Shown here: one piece after another, positions 16,527-24,731 of the stretch
Position numbering within the stretch: position 1 is the stretch's first letter
Layout of the letters: each line of letters opens with the position of its first letter
From: Pseudanabaena sp. M53BS1SP1A06MG
Lineage (GTDB): Bacteria > Cyanobacteriota > Cyanobacteriia > Pseudanabaenales > Pseudanabaenaceae
Length of the DNA: 35,702 nt
Reading direction: 5' to 3'
Assembly (NCBI GenBank): GCA_020404105.1
Contig: JADBWH010000105.1
Location: forward strand, 1 to 35,702
Translations under genes and position numbers: made by a program
The notes under the pieces: model-generated
Seen by the model: the letters and a program-made list of their open reading frames with translations, nothing else
Database searches by the model: none
What the model was told of the DNA's origin: nothing

Positions 16527-17582
16527 TTAGGCTGGAGATAATAGCGATTTCATTTGTCTTGCCACGTGATCGGGATGTTCGGCTTTCATCAGAGCACGTA
16601 CTACAGCTACTCGCTTTGCACCTGCGGTGATCGCTTCTTCTAGATTATGTTCATCGATACCGCCGATCGCAAACCAAGGAATCTGAATATTTTGCGCTGC
16701 ATAATTAACATACTCATAACCTGCGGCTGCCTTATTAGGTTTCGTGGGTGTGGCATGGACGGGACCTACACCGACATAATCTACTTGATCATTCAGAGAG
16801 ATCGCTAATTCTTGAGGATTTGTGGTGGATTGTCCAATGATGTATTGAGAAGCATCACCACCATTAGCACTGAGGATTTGGCGAACTGAGGCAACTGGTA
16901 AATCCGTTTGTCCCACATGAATACCATCGGCTCCGACAGCGATCGCAATGTCAACGCGATCATTCACCAGAAACAGCGCATCGTATTGATGGCAAATGTC
17001 GCAAAGTTGCTGGGCAAGTTTTAAACGAGTGCAGTCTTCTCCTTCCTTTTGACGATACTGCACGATCTGTACCCCACCTTGCAATGCCGACTCCACCACG
17101 GAGACAATATTATCTACGGGCATAGTCACCAGATATAAATTCGCCGCTTGCAACTTTTGGCGGCGCATCTGTCCAAGATTAGTCACTTCATAACTTAGTA
17201 ATTGGCTCTCTAAGGTATAGACCTGATAGCGTAATTGCTTCATCGCAGCGCCCAAATTGGGATCAACAACTTTGCCATATTCCTCTAAAACCCTCAGCGC
17301 TTCCTGCAAACGCCCCATATTCGCTCTCAATACCGACTGCACATCCGCCCGACTAGCTTCATTGGCATGGCTCAATCCCGTAGCAGGGTCATCGGGGGTA
17401 TTACGGGCACGACGGAACTCTTCCCGATGCCATTGAGCGAGTTCTTGACGCATCTGTTTGCAGCGATCGCAAAGTTCAAGATCTTCTAAGCCAAAGCGAC
17501 ACCATTCTTCGATGGTACGAATTGCCTCACGGGCGCGATCAAGATTGGCATCGAGAATGCGATAAATAATTTGTTGAGACAT
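16527..17582 (-). CDS. thiE: Thiamine-phosphate synthase with cyanobacterial N-terminal domain
   Basis: 351 residues from the ATG (MSQQIIYRILDANLD); an upstream in-frame TTG would add 12 and overlap the preceding gene. The N-terminal domain of about 135 residues (ILDANLDRAREAIRTIEEWC, then LRVLEEYGKVVDP) is the extension found on cyanobacterial ThiE. The C-terminal half is a TIM barrel with VQIVQYRQKE, LFLVNDRVDIA, ADGIHVGQTDLP, YIIGQSTTNP, YVGVGPVHATPTKPN and WFAIGGI. It joins HMP-diphosphate and thiazole phosphate to give thiamine phosphate. It lies 13 bp after the 559-residue gene, so they form an operon. No TPP riboswitch was seen upstream. Confidence 0.93.
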   Translation of the reverse strand: MSQQIIYRILDANLDRAREAIRTIEEWCRFGLEDLELCDRCKQMRQELAQWHREEFRRARNTPDDPATGLSHANEASRADVQSVLRANMGRLQEALRVLEEYGKVVDPNLGAAMKQLRYQVYTLESQLLSYEVTNLGQMRRQKLQAANLYLVTMPVDNIVSVVESALQGGVQIVQYRQKEGEDCTRLKLAQQLCDICHQYDALFLVNDRVDIAIAVGADGIHVGQTDLPVASVRQILSANGGDASQYIIGQSTTNPQELAISLNDQVDYVGVGPVHATPTKPNKAAAGYEYVNYAAQNIQIPWFAIGGIDEHNLEEAITAGAKRVAVVRALMKAEHPDHVARQMKSLLSPA

Positions 17583-17595
17583 GGAGCAAATTAGT

Positions 17596-19275
17596 TTAAA
17601 AGTCAAAATCAAAGTCAAAGGCAGGTTCAGCGCGTAATTTACCTAAACCTAATTCTTTATCATCCATGAGTTTGATTTCGTAATATCCCAAGATATGATT
17701 GGGTGCAGGATTGCCTCGTGAAGCGCCCGTAAGACCCATAGCAATAATGACGCAGATATTGCCTTTGGTATTTTTAGCGCGTTGCTTCCAACGTTTATGA
17801 TGATCACTGCTGAGCGCTTTCTTATCAAATTCGCCAAAGAGATGCAGATCTTCATTGTTCATCACCATTAAGCCCAGTTGACAGGCATTGCCGAGGATAT
17901 CCTCCGCAGGATTGAAGCATAAAGCATGAATACCTCCAAAGCTGCTAATTTTTTCGATTAATTCTAAGGCTTTAGGGCGGGAGGTCTGAATCATCAGTCC
18001 TGGTAAGCCTTCGCTTTTTTGAGCAGATGTCGCTATAGGTTTGTCCGCAAGCTGTCGATGGATCTTTGCATCACGTAAAAAACCTACCTGTGACCAAGGG
18101 ATGGTCATCATATGAATTAGGACGTTCTCTGGCCAGAGATCCTCATTGATCAATGGCGAATCGTCATCATCATCTTCAACCAAGTTATGCAACTCATCTG
18201 CTAGATCGGGCATAGTCTGGACTACTACCTCTATGCTTTCTTCGACATCGCTATCGAGACTGGGGGCATAAATGGTGTAAGTTCCCTTGAGTTTACTAAA
18301 GCCAGATTGCAGACGATTACTGTACTGCTCCCAGAATTTATTTAAGGCTTCTAGCGCTACAGTGAGCGCGATCGCCTCTTCATCGTATAGGTAAGGTCTA
18401 CCGCCTTCGAGAGGATGCAATGTGCCATAGATAGGTCTCATGGGGGTAGAGGTTACAGGTAATGCTTTCACCTTGCCACGAAATGGAAATGGCGGGAAAT
18501 CATCTTCCATTTCCAACTCTGGGATTTCAAACAAATTAAACAAACAGTCTTGATGTAGGAAGGTTTCTTCGATTTCATCCTCAGAACTACCTGCAATAAT
18601 TCGATGGCGAAACTTGACCAGAGACTCTTCGGTGCGATAAAAGATTACCCCTTGCTCTAGACCCATTTTGCCCATCACGATCGCATATAGGGTTTCCAGA
18701 TCCCATGCATCGAGCTTAATTGAAATTACTTGATGATCCCAGAGTGATTTCCAAGGAGCGTTGTGCCATAGCTGTTCTGACTGTCTATGCAAGTCTTCGG
18801 CAAATCGCTCTGGAATTACGGGGGGGGTAGCAGAAAAACTCTCTAAAATATGCGAAAAAATTTCATCAATTAGAGGAAGTCGCTCAATATACTCAACGGA
18901 AATCCCCAAATCTTGGAGTACACCACGCAAATAAAACTGAAGTTCGCGATCGCATACCAAAATCTTTTGTGGCAAGGAGGGTTGAGCAGGACTTTGGGGA
19001 TGTTCGATCGCTTGCAATAAGGCGCGGACAAAAGCCTCTTGCCCCACTGACGAGTCAACTACATCCATCGACCTTACCATGCCCATTGAGCCATCTACCC
19101 ACAAAATACATTGGGACTTGGACTCTTCTTCATGGGCATGAAGCGGAACAATGTTAGAAGAGTCTTGAGGTTGACTGATCTTGGCTGGTAAGGTACGGCG
19201 ATCGCCTTCCCAAACTGCAGATGTCTGCTTGAGCTTTTTGAGGCGACGAAGAGTGGAGCGGTTTAACGTGGTCAT
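17596..19275 (-). CDS. Conserved cyanobacterial protein, DUF6930-like
   Basis: 559 residues, soluble, no signal peptide. The N-terminal 45 residues are basic and Ser/Thr-rich, then a domain (about 60-150) with ILWVDGSMGMVRSMDVVDSS, KILVCDRELQFYLRGVLQDL and GISVEYIERLPLIDEIFSHI resembles DUF6930. The identification is from memory of the family pattern and is tentative. A very acidic segment EDDDDDSPLINEDLWPE lies near residue 365. The C-terminus ends FDFDFDF. The function is unknown. It shares an operon with thiE, which does not by itself imply a thiamine role. Confidence 0.6.
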   Translation of the reverse strand: MTTLNRSTLRRLKKLKQTSAVWEGDRRTLPAKISQPQDSSNIVPLHAHEEESKSQCILWVDGSMGMVRSMDVVDSSVGQEAFVRALLQAIEHPQSPAQPSLPQKILVCDRELQFYLRGVLQDLGISVEYIERLPLIDEIFSHILESFSATPPVIPERFAEDLHRQSEQLWHNAPWKSLWDHQVISIKLDAWDLETLYAIVMGKMGLEQGVIFYRTEESLVKFRHRIIAGSSEDEIEETFLHQDCLFNLFEIPELEMEDDFPPFPFRGKVKALPVTSTPMRPIYGTLHPLEGGRPYLYDEEAIALTVALEALNKFWEQYSNRLQSGFSKLKGTYTIYAPSLDSDVEESIEVVVQTMPDLADELHNLVEDDDDDSPLINEDLWPENVLIHMMTIPWSQVGFLRDAKIHRQLADKPIATSAQKSEGLPGLMIQTSRPKALELIEKISSFGGIHALCFNPAEDILGNACQLGLMVMNNEDLHLFGEFDKKALSSDHHKRWKQRAKNTKGNICVIIAMGLTGASRGNPAPNHILGYYEIKLMDDKELGLGKLRAEPAFDFDFDF

Positions 19276-19626
19276 CGAAAATGTTCTCTAGATTAGCCAC
19301 TCTTAGAAAATTCGTATAGGAAATTCGTAAGAGTGCATTGATCGATTTAACTATGATATGGCTAGAAATTGTTAGAAAAGATTAGAAATTGTAGCAATCA
19401 TCTGGTCAGGCAGTAATTATGCTTGGTCATAGCGCTTCCCAGATAGCGCACTCTCATAGGCTAGCACTAGTTTTTAGTAACTTGGCAGCACTACCATAAA
19501 ATTTTACTGCACGCCTCTTATGTGATTGCGATACAATCGTAATAAGTAATTCTTACAGCCATTGGCATAGTTACTAGCATTTCTAAATATTTCTATTATC
19601 TAACCCAAATTACAATTTTTACACTT
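19276..19626. other. 351-bp gap between the DUF6930-like and 68-residue genes
   Basis: No gene seen. The 16-mer GCAGCACTACCATAAA (19485-19500) recurs on the opposite strand at 1604-1619 and may mark a dispersed repeat end. A -10-like TACAAT in GCGATACAATCG (about 19528-19540) could be the promoter of the 68-residue gene. Confidence 0.4.
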
Positions 19627-19833
19627 ATGGACGAGCTAAAACCGATTCTCAATGAGTTCTTAGGTCAACCCGTTGCATTTTTTGGTGGACTCGTTTCGGG
19701 CTTTCTTAAGCTCGATCTCCAACAAGATCCGTTGAAGGGTTGGCTAGAAAAGCAAGGAGCTACACCGACCAAGACCTCCTCAGCTAGTAACAGTGGCAAA
19801 AGTGATGGGCCACAATCAATTTCGATTGACTGA
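19627..19833 (+). CDS. Small conserved hypothetical protein (68 residues)
   Basis: The sequence begins MDELKPILNEFLGQPVAFFG, continues GLVSGFLKLDLQQDPLKGWL, and ends with a Ser/Gly/Lys-rich tail. The N-terminal half is amphipathic with a hydrophobic GQPVAFFGGLVSGF core, so peripheral membrane contact is possible. Short proteins of this pattern are widespread in cyanobacteria, which is a recollection, and no function is known to me. It is followed by two strong hairpins, so it is a separate transcript from plsY. Confidence 0.65.
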   Translation: MDELKPILNEFLGQPVAFFGGLVSGFLKLDLQQDPLKGWLEKQGATPTKTSSASNSGKSDGPQSISID

Positions 19834-19856
19834 TAAAGTGCAAAGCTATGACTTGA

Positions 19857-19903
19857 GAGAAATTTTTAAAAGCTTTTCAAAGCCAAGCTTTCAAAAATTT
19901 CTC
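19857..19903 (+). terminator. Hairpin after the 68-residue gene
   Basis: Arms 19857-19875 (GAGAAATTTTTAAAAGCTT) and 19885-19903 pair with a single A/C mismatch around nine bases, 24 bases past the stop codon. It is AT-rich. Confidence 0.55.
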
Positions 19904-19922
19904 CTTAAAAGGATCAAAAAGA

Positions 19923-19957
19923 AAATTTTAAGGCTCGCTTAGCGAGCCTTAAAATTT
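19923..19957. terminator. Perfect 17-bp hairpin between the 68-residue gene and plsY
   Basis: AAATTTTAAGGCTCGCT (19923-19939) and AGCGAGCCTTAAAATTT (19941-19957) are perfectly complementary with one base between; in practice the top pairs open to form the loop. The GC core and T-rich 3' side fit a terminator. It is the second hairpin in the same gap. Confidence 0.6.
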
Positions 19958-20004
19958 ATGTAGCATCACGCTTGTAAACCTACTTTTAATTGCAAATACA
20001 GATT

Positions 20005-20646
20005 ATGTGGTTTCCTTATCTCTTGCTGGCGCTCGCCTATCTTTTAGGATCTTTCCCGACGGGTTATCTGGTAGGACGGATAGCGGGTATCGATATTCGT
20101 GAGCATGGCTCAGGCTCGACGGGGGCAACGAATGTCTGGCGCAATGTCGGTAAGTTGGCAGGAATTAGTGTATTTGCAGTGGACTTTGCGAAAGGGGCGA
20201 TCGCAATTTATGTGATGCAACAAGCAAATTGGTTGCTCTCCAGCTTGGGATTAATAGCAAATATCGCGATCGAGCATCTGTCACTATTTGTAATTGGTGC
20301 AGGGATGCTGGCATTAATTGGTCACAGTCGCCCTATATGGCTTGGCTTTAAAGGTGGTAAGTCGGTAGCAACGGGGGTTGGGGTTTTATTTATGTTGAAC
20401 TGGACTGTGGCGATCGCAGCCTTTAGCGTATGGTTAGTTACAATGGCAATCTGGCGCACGGTTTCTATTAGCTCCATCTCGGCAGCAACTGCGGCTCCCA
20501 TTTTGATGTGGACATTACAGGGCAATATTGCTTATTCCTGCTTTGTCACGGTGGGCTGTATATTTGTAATTTGGTTACATCGCTCCAATATCGAGCGTAT
20601 TCTCAACGGCACTGAACTGACCTTCAAATCAGATTCTAAGGCATAA
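20005..20646 (+). CDS. plsY: Acyl-phosphate:glycerol-3-phosphate acyltransferase
   Basis: 213 residues from the ATG (MWFPYLLLALAYLLGSFPTG); an upstream TTG would add five. PlsY is a polytopic membrane enzyme that acylates glycerol-3-phosphate from acyl-phosphate, the first step of phospholipid synthesis in most bacteria. The three family motifs are present: GSFPTGYLVGR, GSGSTGATNVWR and GHSRPIWLGFKGGKSVATG. About six hydrophobic segments are visible. The last codons (Asp-Ser-Lys-Ala-stop) are inside the 26-bp hairpin shared with petM. Confidence 0.95.
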   Translation: MWFPYLLLALAYLLGSFPTGYLVGRIAGIDIREHGSGSTGATNVWRNVGKLAGISVFAVDFAKGAIAIYVMQQANWLLSSLGLIANIAIEHLSLFVIGAGMLALIGHSRPIWLGFKGGKSVATGVGVLFMLNWTVAIAAFSVWLVTMAIWRTVSISSISAATAAPILMWTLQGNIAYSCFVTVGCIFVIWLHRSNIERILNGTELTFKSDSKA

Positions 20647-20688
20647 AAAAGGCTCCCTTTCGGGGAGCCTTTTTTATGCCTTAGAATC
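20632..20688. terminator. Perfect 26-bp bidirectional terminator overlapping the plsY 3' end
   Basis: Arms 20632-20657 and 20663-20688 (core AAAAAAGGCTCCC/GGGAGCCTTTTTT) are perfectly complementary around TTTCG. The left arm contains the last four codons and stop of plsY. The right arm ends just before the petM stop codon (20690-20692). A and T runs on both sides make it a terminator for both convergent genes. Confidence 0.85.
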
Positions 20689-20689
20689 C

Positions 20690-20800
20690 TTAAGCTTCTT
20701 CTTTTTCTTCGCCTTGGAGCTTGAGCAAAAAGTAGCCAAATGCAATACCGACAGGAATCAGTACTATGCACAAGACCATCGCGTTAACCATTTCTCCCAT
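20690..20800 (-). CDS. petM: Cytochrome b6f complex subunit 7 (PetM)
   Basis: 36 residues: MGEMVNAMVLCIVLIPVGIA, then FGYFLLKLQGEEKEEA. It has one transmembrane helix with a short N-terminus and an acidic stromal tail; the LL(I/L)K(I/L)QG(x)E ending is the hallmark of cyanobacterial PetM. It is a peripheral small subunit of the cytochrome b6f complex in the thylakoid. The ATG at 20800 is preceded by AAAGAGAAAATT, a weak Shine-Dalgarno. It is convergent with plsY and shares its terminator. It is easily missed because of its size. Confidence 0.85.
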   Translation of the reverse strand: MGEMVNAMVLCIVLIPVGIAFGYFLLKLQGEEKEEA

Positions 20801-20880
20801 AATTTTCTCTTTAAAATAAATAATATTGCTTAATATTGCTTTAGAAATTTTACAGTAAAAGATAGCTCACAGATTGCATT

Positions 20881-20958
20881 AAGTAGCTCAGCATAGTTAT
20901 CAACCAAACCCAAACTGCTGTTTTGCTCACTATGTGAGCAAAACAGCAGTTTGGGTTC
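20881..20958. repeat. MITE family 1, half copy with its own hairpin
   Basis: It starts AAGTAGCTCAGCATAGTTAT, like the left end of family 1, and holds a perfect 24-bp inverted repeat (arms 20907-20930 and 20934-20957, core CTGCTGTTTTGCTCAC) around TAT. The right end AGCTACTT is missing. The stem sequence differs from copies A-C, but the hairpin and the TAT loop are kept. It lies between petM and the split gene. Confidence 0.65.
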
Positions 20959-21026
20959 GTAAATTTTTGGATTTGTTGAAGTGCATCCCTTGGGATTGTA
21001 CCTCAACCTTGCTGTAGCCTATGAGC

Positions 21027-21902
21027 CTAAGTCAAAATCTCCACATCGATCGCATCAACATAGTCTGTTGCATTGTTATGAAATGGTGGCTCCTGCTGAT
21101 TTTCTGTATTTTCAGATTTTGGATAGGAACCGCTCAGTTCGGCTTCATCTAGCAAAACAGGACGGATCTCATAATGCACTCGCAAATTAGGCGGCGTATT
21201 GCGTTCCGCCTCACGGACAAACCGATTTGCCTCCCACTCTGCATGAAAGGTACTGATCAGCTTGAGTGTCTTCACCCGTTGCCGTTCCAGATAAGTCCAT
21301 ACCTCCCAAGCATTGTATTCAGGTTCTTTAGGGATCTCAGGAGTTTCTTCTAGTTGAGCATTATTTTCAGAGTCATCTGAATTATGAGGAATTTTTACAT
21401 CAGAATCTTTACGATCACTAGTTATAGATTCAGCTTCAGATGAGTTTGTCTCCGTACTAGCGGGACTACCTGTAGATGGAGACTGCTCCGTTTCTGGAAC
21501 TGCTGGCTTTGATGATGAATAATTGGGGATATCCTCTAGCGATCGCGCCAAACTTTTGATCTCTTTAGCACGAATTTGCTTGACCTGAACTGCCTCATCA
21601 GCGAGAGACTTTACTTCAATCGCTGTCTGTGACTGATCGACCCATCCTTTAAAAATTAACTCTTCACCGTTAATGACTAGGTGATCGCCTACCTCTAAAG
21701 CAAAACCTGCCAAAGAACTAAACAAAGGCTTAGAATGGTCTGATGACCAAACTTCATGATTTTGATCGGACTGAGTGTTATAACTAGATGCGTTTGGGAT
21801 AGATTCTGAAGCCTGACTAGATTTCCCGTTGTCAATCAGGCGTTGGACTCCCCCAATTGTGTCCTCAACTCCACAACTTGTGTCTGGAGTGGCGCTAAGC
21901 AA
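21027..21902 (-). pseudogene. 3' part of a split conserved hypothetical gene (no ATG in the frame)
   Basis: The open frame (21902 is a TTG) encodes about 290 residues without a single internal Met, so it has no plausible ATG start of its own. It overlaps the 98-residue frame by 67 bp in the -1 frame. It begins IGGVQRLIDNGK after a run of five G. A conserved-looking block follows (GFALEVGDHLVINGEELIFK), then a long acidic Ser/Glu/Pro-rich region, and a C-terminal helical block WEVWTYLERQRVKTLKLIST with NTPPNLRVHYEIRPVLLDEA. No family is recognised. It is best read as the continuation of the gene starting at 22132. Confidence 0.6.
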
Positions 21903-22132
21903 CTCTCCACATAGACGGCTAGCTCAGGATGTAAAACAAAGGGAGCAGGTTCGGAGAAAGCAGGCTCAGGTGCTTTCGTAGCAGTTGGCTCTGGCGAAAA
22001 CTCGCGGCTAACTACCGCCAAAATCCAGTCAGCGATCGCCTGTTGTTTGGCATCGGCTTGGGATTTAACTTGGCTCAATAAAGGCAAAGGAAAACGAAGA
22101 TTTACCTGTTTTGTCCTGTGGGGAGTCGCCAT
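21836..22132 (-). CDS. 5' part of the split gene, ribbon-helix-helix-like N-terminus
   Basis: 98 residues with an ATG start. The N-terminus TPHRTKQVNLRFPLPLLSQV followed by KSQADAKQQAIADWILAVVS resembles a ribbon-helix-helix strand plus two helices, as in MetJ/Arc-type proteins. A Pro/Glu/Ala linker and a short coiled-coil-like segment (LAPLQTQVVELRTQLGE) follow, and the frame stops at once after a GGGGG run. If the -1 frame is joined at that run the product would be about 367 residues. A DNA-binding role is possible but unproven. Confidence 0.6.
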   Translation of the reverse strand: MATPHRTKQVNLRFPLPLLSQVKSQADAKQQAIADWILAVVSREFSPEPTATKAPEPAFSEPAPFVLHPELAVYVESCLAPLQTQVVELRTQLGESNA

Positions 22133-22344
22133 TATTTGCCCTTATATTCAAAAATTTATAAAAAATCTCAATTTCTGATTATAGCAACCGCTAACACGCA
22201 AAATTTAAAAAGTAAATGTTGCTATATCTACATACTTACAGCTTATTCAGCTTATTAGCTTCGACATGATAAAAAACAAAAATTAATATCTATTTACAGA
22301 TTTAGCACCCCAAATAAACATAGCTATTTTCAAGCAAGCGATCT

Positions 22345-22397
22345 CCGAAAAACTTATGAAAAGTTTTGCCATGCAAAACTTTTCATAAGTTTTTCGG
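22345..22397. other. Perfect 25-bp hairpin in the divergent gap upstream of menB
   Basis: Arms 22345-22369 (CCGAAAAACTTATGAAAAGT plus TTTGC) and 22373-22397 are perfectly complementary around CAT. Neither flanking gene ends here, since both start from this gap, so it is not an ordinary terminator. It lies about 65 bp upstream of the proposed menB -10 box. Confidence 0.65.
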
Positions 22398-22458
22398 TTC
22401 GTTTTTGAGTACAAAGCTCTGTAGATCACATCACAAACTACTTTTTGGGGTGTGATTT

Positions 22459-22467
22459 TGCTAAAAT
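22459..22467 (+). promoter_or_regulatory. Extended -10 promoter of menB
   Basis: TGCTAAAAT is an extended -10 element (TGn-TAAAAT) about 32 bases upstream of the menB ATG. No good -35 is present at the expected distance, which is common with extended -10 sites. Confidence 0.4.
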
Positions 22468-22498
22468 CTGTCCCTGTACTATCCCATATCCAAAACCC

Positions 22499-23329
22499 AT
22501 GACCGACTGGCAACTCGCCGCCGAATTTGAAGACATTCTCTATCACAAAGCCGATGGCATGGCAAAAATTACGATCAATCGTCCTCAAGTTCGTAATGCT
22601 TTTCGCCCTAAGACAATTACAGAAATGCTCGCTGCCTTCGCGGATGCGCGAGAGGATGTGGAGATTGGGGTGGTGTTGTTAACTGGTGCAGGACCTGCTC
22701 CTGATGGGAAATATGCTTTCTGTGCAGGGGGAGATCAGAAAGTGCGTGGTGATGGTGGCTATATCTCAGAATCTGGTGTACCACGTTTAAATGTGCTTGA
22801 TTTGCAACGACTGATTCGCACGATGCCTCAACCTGTGATTGCTTTGGTGGCTGGCTATGCGATCGGTGGTGGTCATGTTTTGCATGTAGTTTGCGACCTC
22901 ACGATCGCTGCGGATAATGCTATCTTTGGGCAGACTGGTCCTATGGTTGGTAGTTTTGATGGTGGCTTCGGTGCTTCCTATTTGGCGCGATTAGTAGGAC
23001 AGAAGAAGGCTCGCGAAATTTGGTATCTCTGTCGTCAATATGATGCCCAGGAAGCTCTAGACATGGGTTTAGTGAATAAGGTTGTATCTGTGGAGCAATT
23101 GGAAGCGGAAGGTATTCAATGGGCGCAGGAAATTTTGGAGAAGAGTCCGTTAGCGATTCGCTGTCTCAAGTCGGCTTTTAATGCTGATTGTGACGGTCAG
23201 GCAGGGATTCAGGAACTGGCGGGTAATGCGACTTTATTGTTCTATATGACGCAGGAGGCGCAGGAGGGTAAGCAAGCCTTTATCGAAAAGCGCAAACCCA
23301 ATTTCCGTCAATATCCTAAACTTCCATAG
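22499..23329 (+). CDS. menB: 1,4-dihydroxy-2-naphthoyl-CoA synthase
   Basis: 276 residues from ATG 22499, the usual MenB length; upstream in-frame codons have no conserved residues. It is a crotonase-fold enzyme that closes the second ring of naphthoquinone from o-succinylbenzoyl-CoA, giving phylloquinone for photosystem I in cyanobacteria. Visible blocks are [32 protein letters not shown], the oxyanion-hole [20 protein letters not shown], and [20 protein letters not shown], which is specific for MenB. No SD is obvious. It is convergent with the broken Uma2 gene, 6 bp apart. Confidence 0.95.
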   Translation: MTDWQLAAEFEDILYHKADGMAKITINRPQVRNAFRPKTITEMLAAFADAREDVEIGVVLLTGAGPAPDGKYAFCAGGDQKVRGDGGYISESGVPRLNVLDLQRLIRTMPQPVIALVAGYAIGGGHVLHVVCDLTIAADNAIFGQTGPMVGSFDGGFGASYLARLVGQKKAREIWYLCRQYDAQEALDMGLVNKVVSVEQLEAEGIQWAQEILEKSPLAIRCLKSAFNADCDGQAGIQELAGNATLLFYMTQEAQEGKQAFIEKRKPNFRQYPKLP

Positions 23330-23335
23330 CTGGGT

Positions 23336-23983
23336 TTAAGCTTCTTGATTGGTGACAACACGGCAATAAATTTCAGTCAGAGGCACGTCGGTACTCAGGC
23401 TAGTTAATGTGATTTTTTGTTCTAGGCGATCGCTAATTTGCAATTGCCATATATCAGCATTCTCAGATCGAGAATAATGCTCAATATATGGCTCTGATTG
23501 GCTAATCAATAGATATTCTCTAAGGCTAGAAATGGAGCGATATTTACGGAATTTCTCACCTCGATCATATCCCTGTGTCAATGGTGAGAGAACTTCCACA
23601 ATCAATATCGGATTGAGAATTTCATCAGTGCGATTATCATTAAATTCTGTCTCCCCATTAATCACTAAGGCATCCGCATAGGTTCCGCAGTTAAATTCAG
23701 GAATCCAGATCCGCATATCACTACCACAAATTTGAAAATCAGTATCACGCAGATTAATACCCAGAAAAATTATGATATTTGCTACAATAAGACTATGGGG
23801 ATGGGAACCACCAGACATAACAAAAATTTCTCCGTTGCGATATTCGAGGCGTTCTTCGGCGGCTTCCGCAAGCGATCAATAATCCTCTAAGGCGACAAAT
23901 GTTGATTGAGCAGGATCAGCAGCATCGGGAGAAATTACCGATGAGATGGGTTTAACTGGAGCGATAACGGGAGTAGCGACCAT
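23336..23983 (-). pseudogene. Uma2-family endonuclease (DUF820) with an in-frame TGA
   Basis: From ATG 23983 (after AAAGGTGCAGTC, a fair SD) the frame reads MVATPVIAPVKPISSVISPD, then FVALEDY, a TGA at 23876-23878, then SLAEAAEERLEYRNGEIFVM and a normal Uma2 body to the stop. Without the TGA it would be 215 residues, a full-length Uma2 protein. The family normally has Leu there (EDYL), so TTA to TGA is a one-base change. Downstream the PD-(D/E)xK-like residues (ADALVING, PILIVEVLSP, GEKFRKYRSI) are intact. A start at the internal ATG 23818 would give a 160-residue product without the N-terminal strand. These genes are multicopy in cyanobacteria and often decay. Confidence 0.8.
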
Positions 23984-24058
23984 GACTGCACCTTTGAGTT
24001 AGCCTGTCATAATTATAATGGCTTTTTCGCGATCGCCCCTCAAGCCCCCATTAGCCCC

Positions 24059-24202
24059 ATGACTCAAGAATCAGAAGTAAAAACTAGATTAGAAAAAATA
24101 CATCATTCTAAAGCTTCATGTAAAAATAGAAATTACCAAACTGCAATTTTGATAGGCGATCTCAATGGGTTGGAATGTTGGGCAAAAGCTATATCGAGAT
24201 AA
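24059..24202 (+). other. Short unassigned reading frame (about 47 residues)
   Basis: An ATG-initiated frame beginning MTQESEVKTRLEKIHHSKAS and ending WAKAISR. It overlaps the start of the kinase fragment in another frame. No family is recognised and it lies in decaying DNA. It may be a gene remnant or chance. Confidence 0.2.
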
Positions 24203-24611
24203 AAAATTTATTGAGCTATTAGGCGATCGTGCGGGACGCTTTGGGTAAGCTCTATTTTGGGATGCCTATGTGTTGGAAAAGGATATCTATGGTGGGGCAT
24301 GGAGTGAGACTTGGTTAGCCAACCGTCAGAAAACCAAGTATGTGATCAAGTCCCACAAACATGAGATTTTTAATCATCCCGAAAATCAAGATACGCTCAA
24401 GCAACATATTCGCTATTTCAATGAAGAGGCGAAGGCTTTGGCAAAATGTGAACATGAGTATATTGTCAAAATCATCGAAAAGTTGCTTTTGCCACAGGAA
24501 AATAATCACCCTTGTATTGTGATGGAATATATCGAGGGGGTGAGGCTAGATGCAGATGGCATAGAGCTTAAACCCAAACTTGTCTTTACATTTTTGAATA
24601 GAAAAGAGTAA
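24165..24611 (+). pseudogene. Serine/threonine protein kinase, N-lobe fragment
   Basis: From ATG 24165 the frame reads MGWNVGQKLYRDKKFIELLG, then a TAA at 24246-24248, and continues in the same frame as LEKDIYGGAWSETWLANRQK, KYVIKSHK (the ATP-binding Lys region), NEEAKALAKCEHEYIVKI (helix-C Glu) and CIVMEYIEGVRLD (hinge), ending at 24611. This is the N-terminal lobe of a Hanks-type kinase. The glycine-rich loop is damaged, and the catalytic loop (HRDxKxxN), DFG and the whole C-lobe are missing. It is a dead remnant next to the broken Uma2 gene. Confidence 0.65.
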
Positions 24612-24731
24612 CACCTCTCGACATTCATCACAAAGCAATCGCAACTCGCGATTATTACATCGCACCGTAACATCGGTTAGATTTACTTGTTAGCAGAACC
24701 GAAATCAGATCTCACAACATTTTGGCAAGAG

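Noticed and set aside
19276-19626. Gap upstream of the DUF6930-like/thiE operon considered for a TPP riboswitch
   Set aside because: No conserved TPP-sensing core (CUGAGA-type) could be found on the minus strand.
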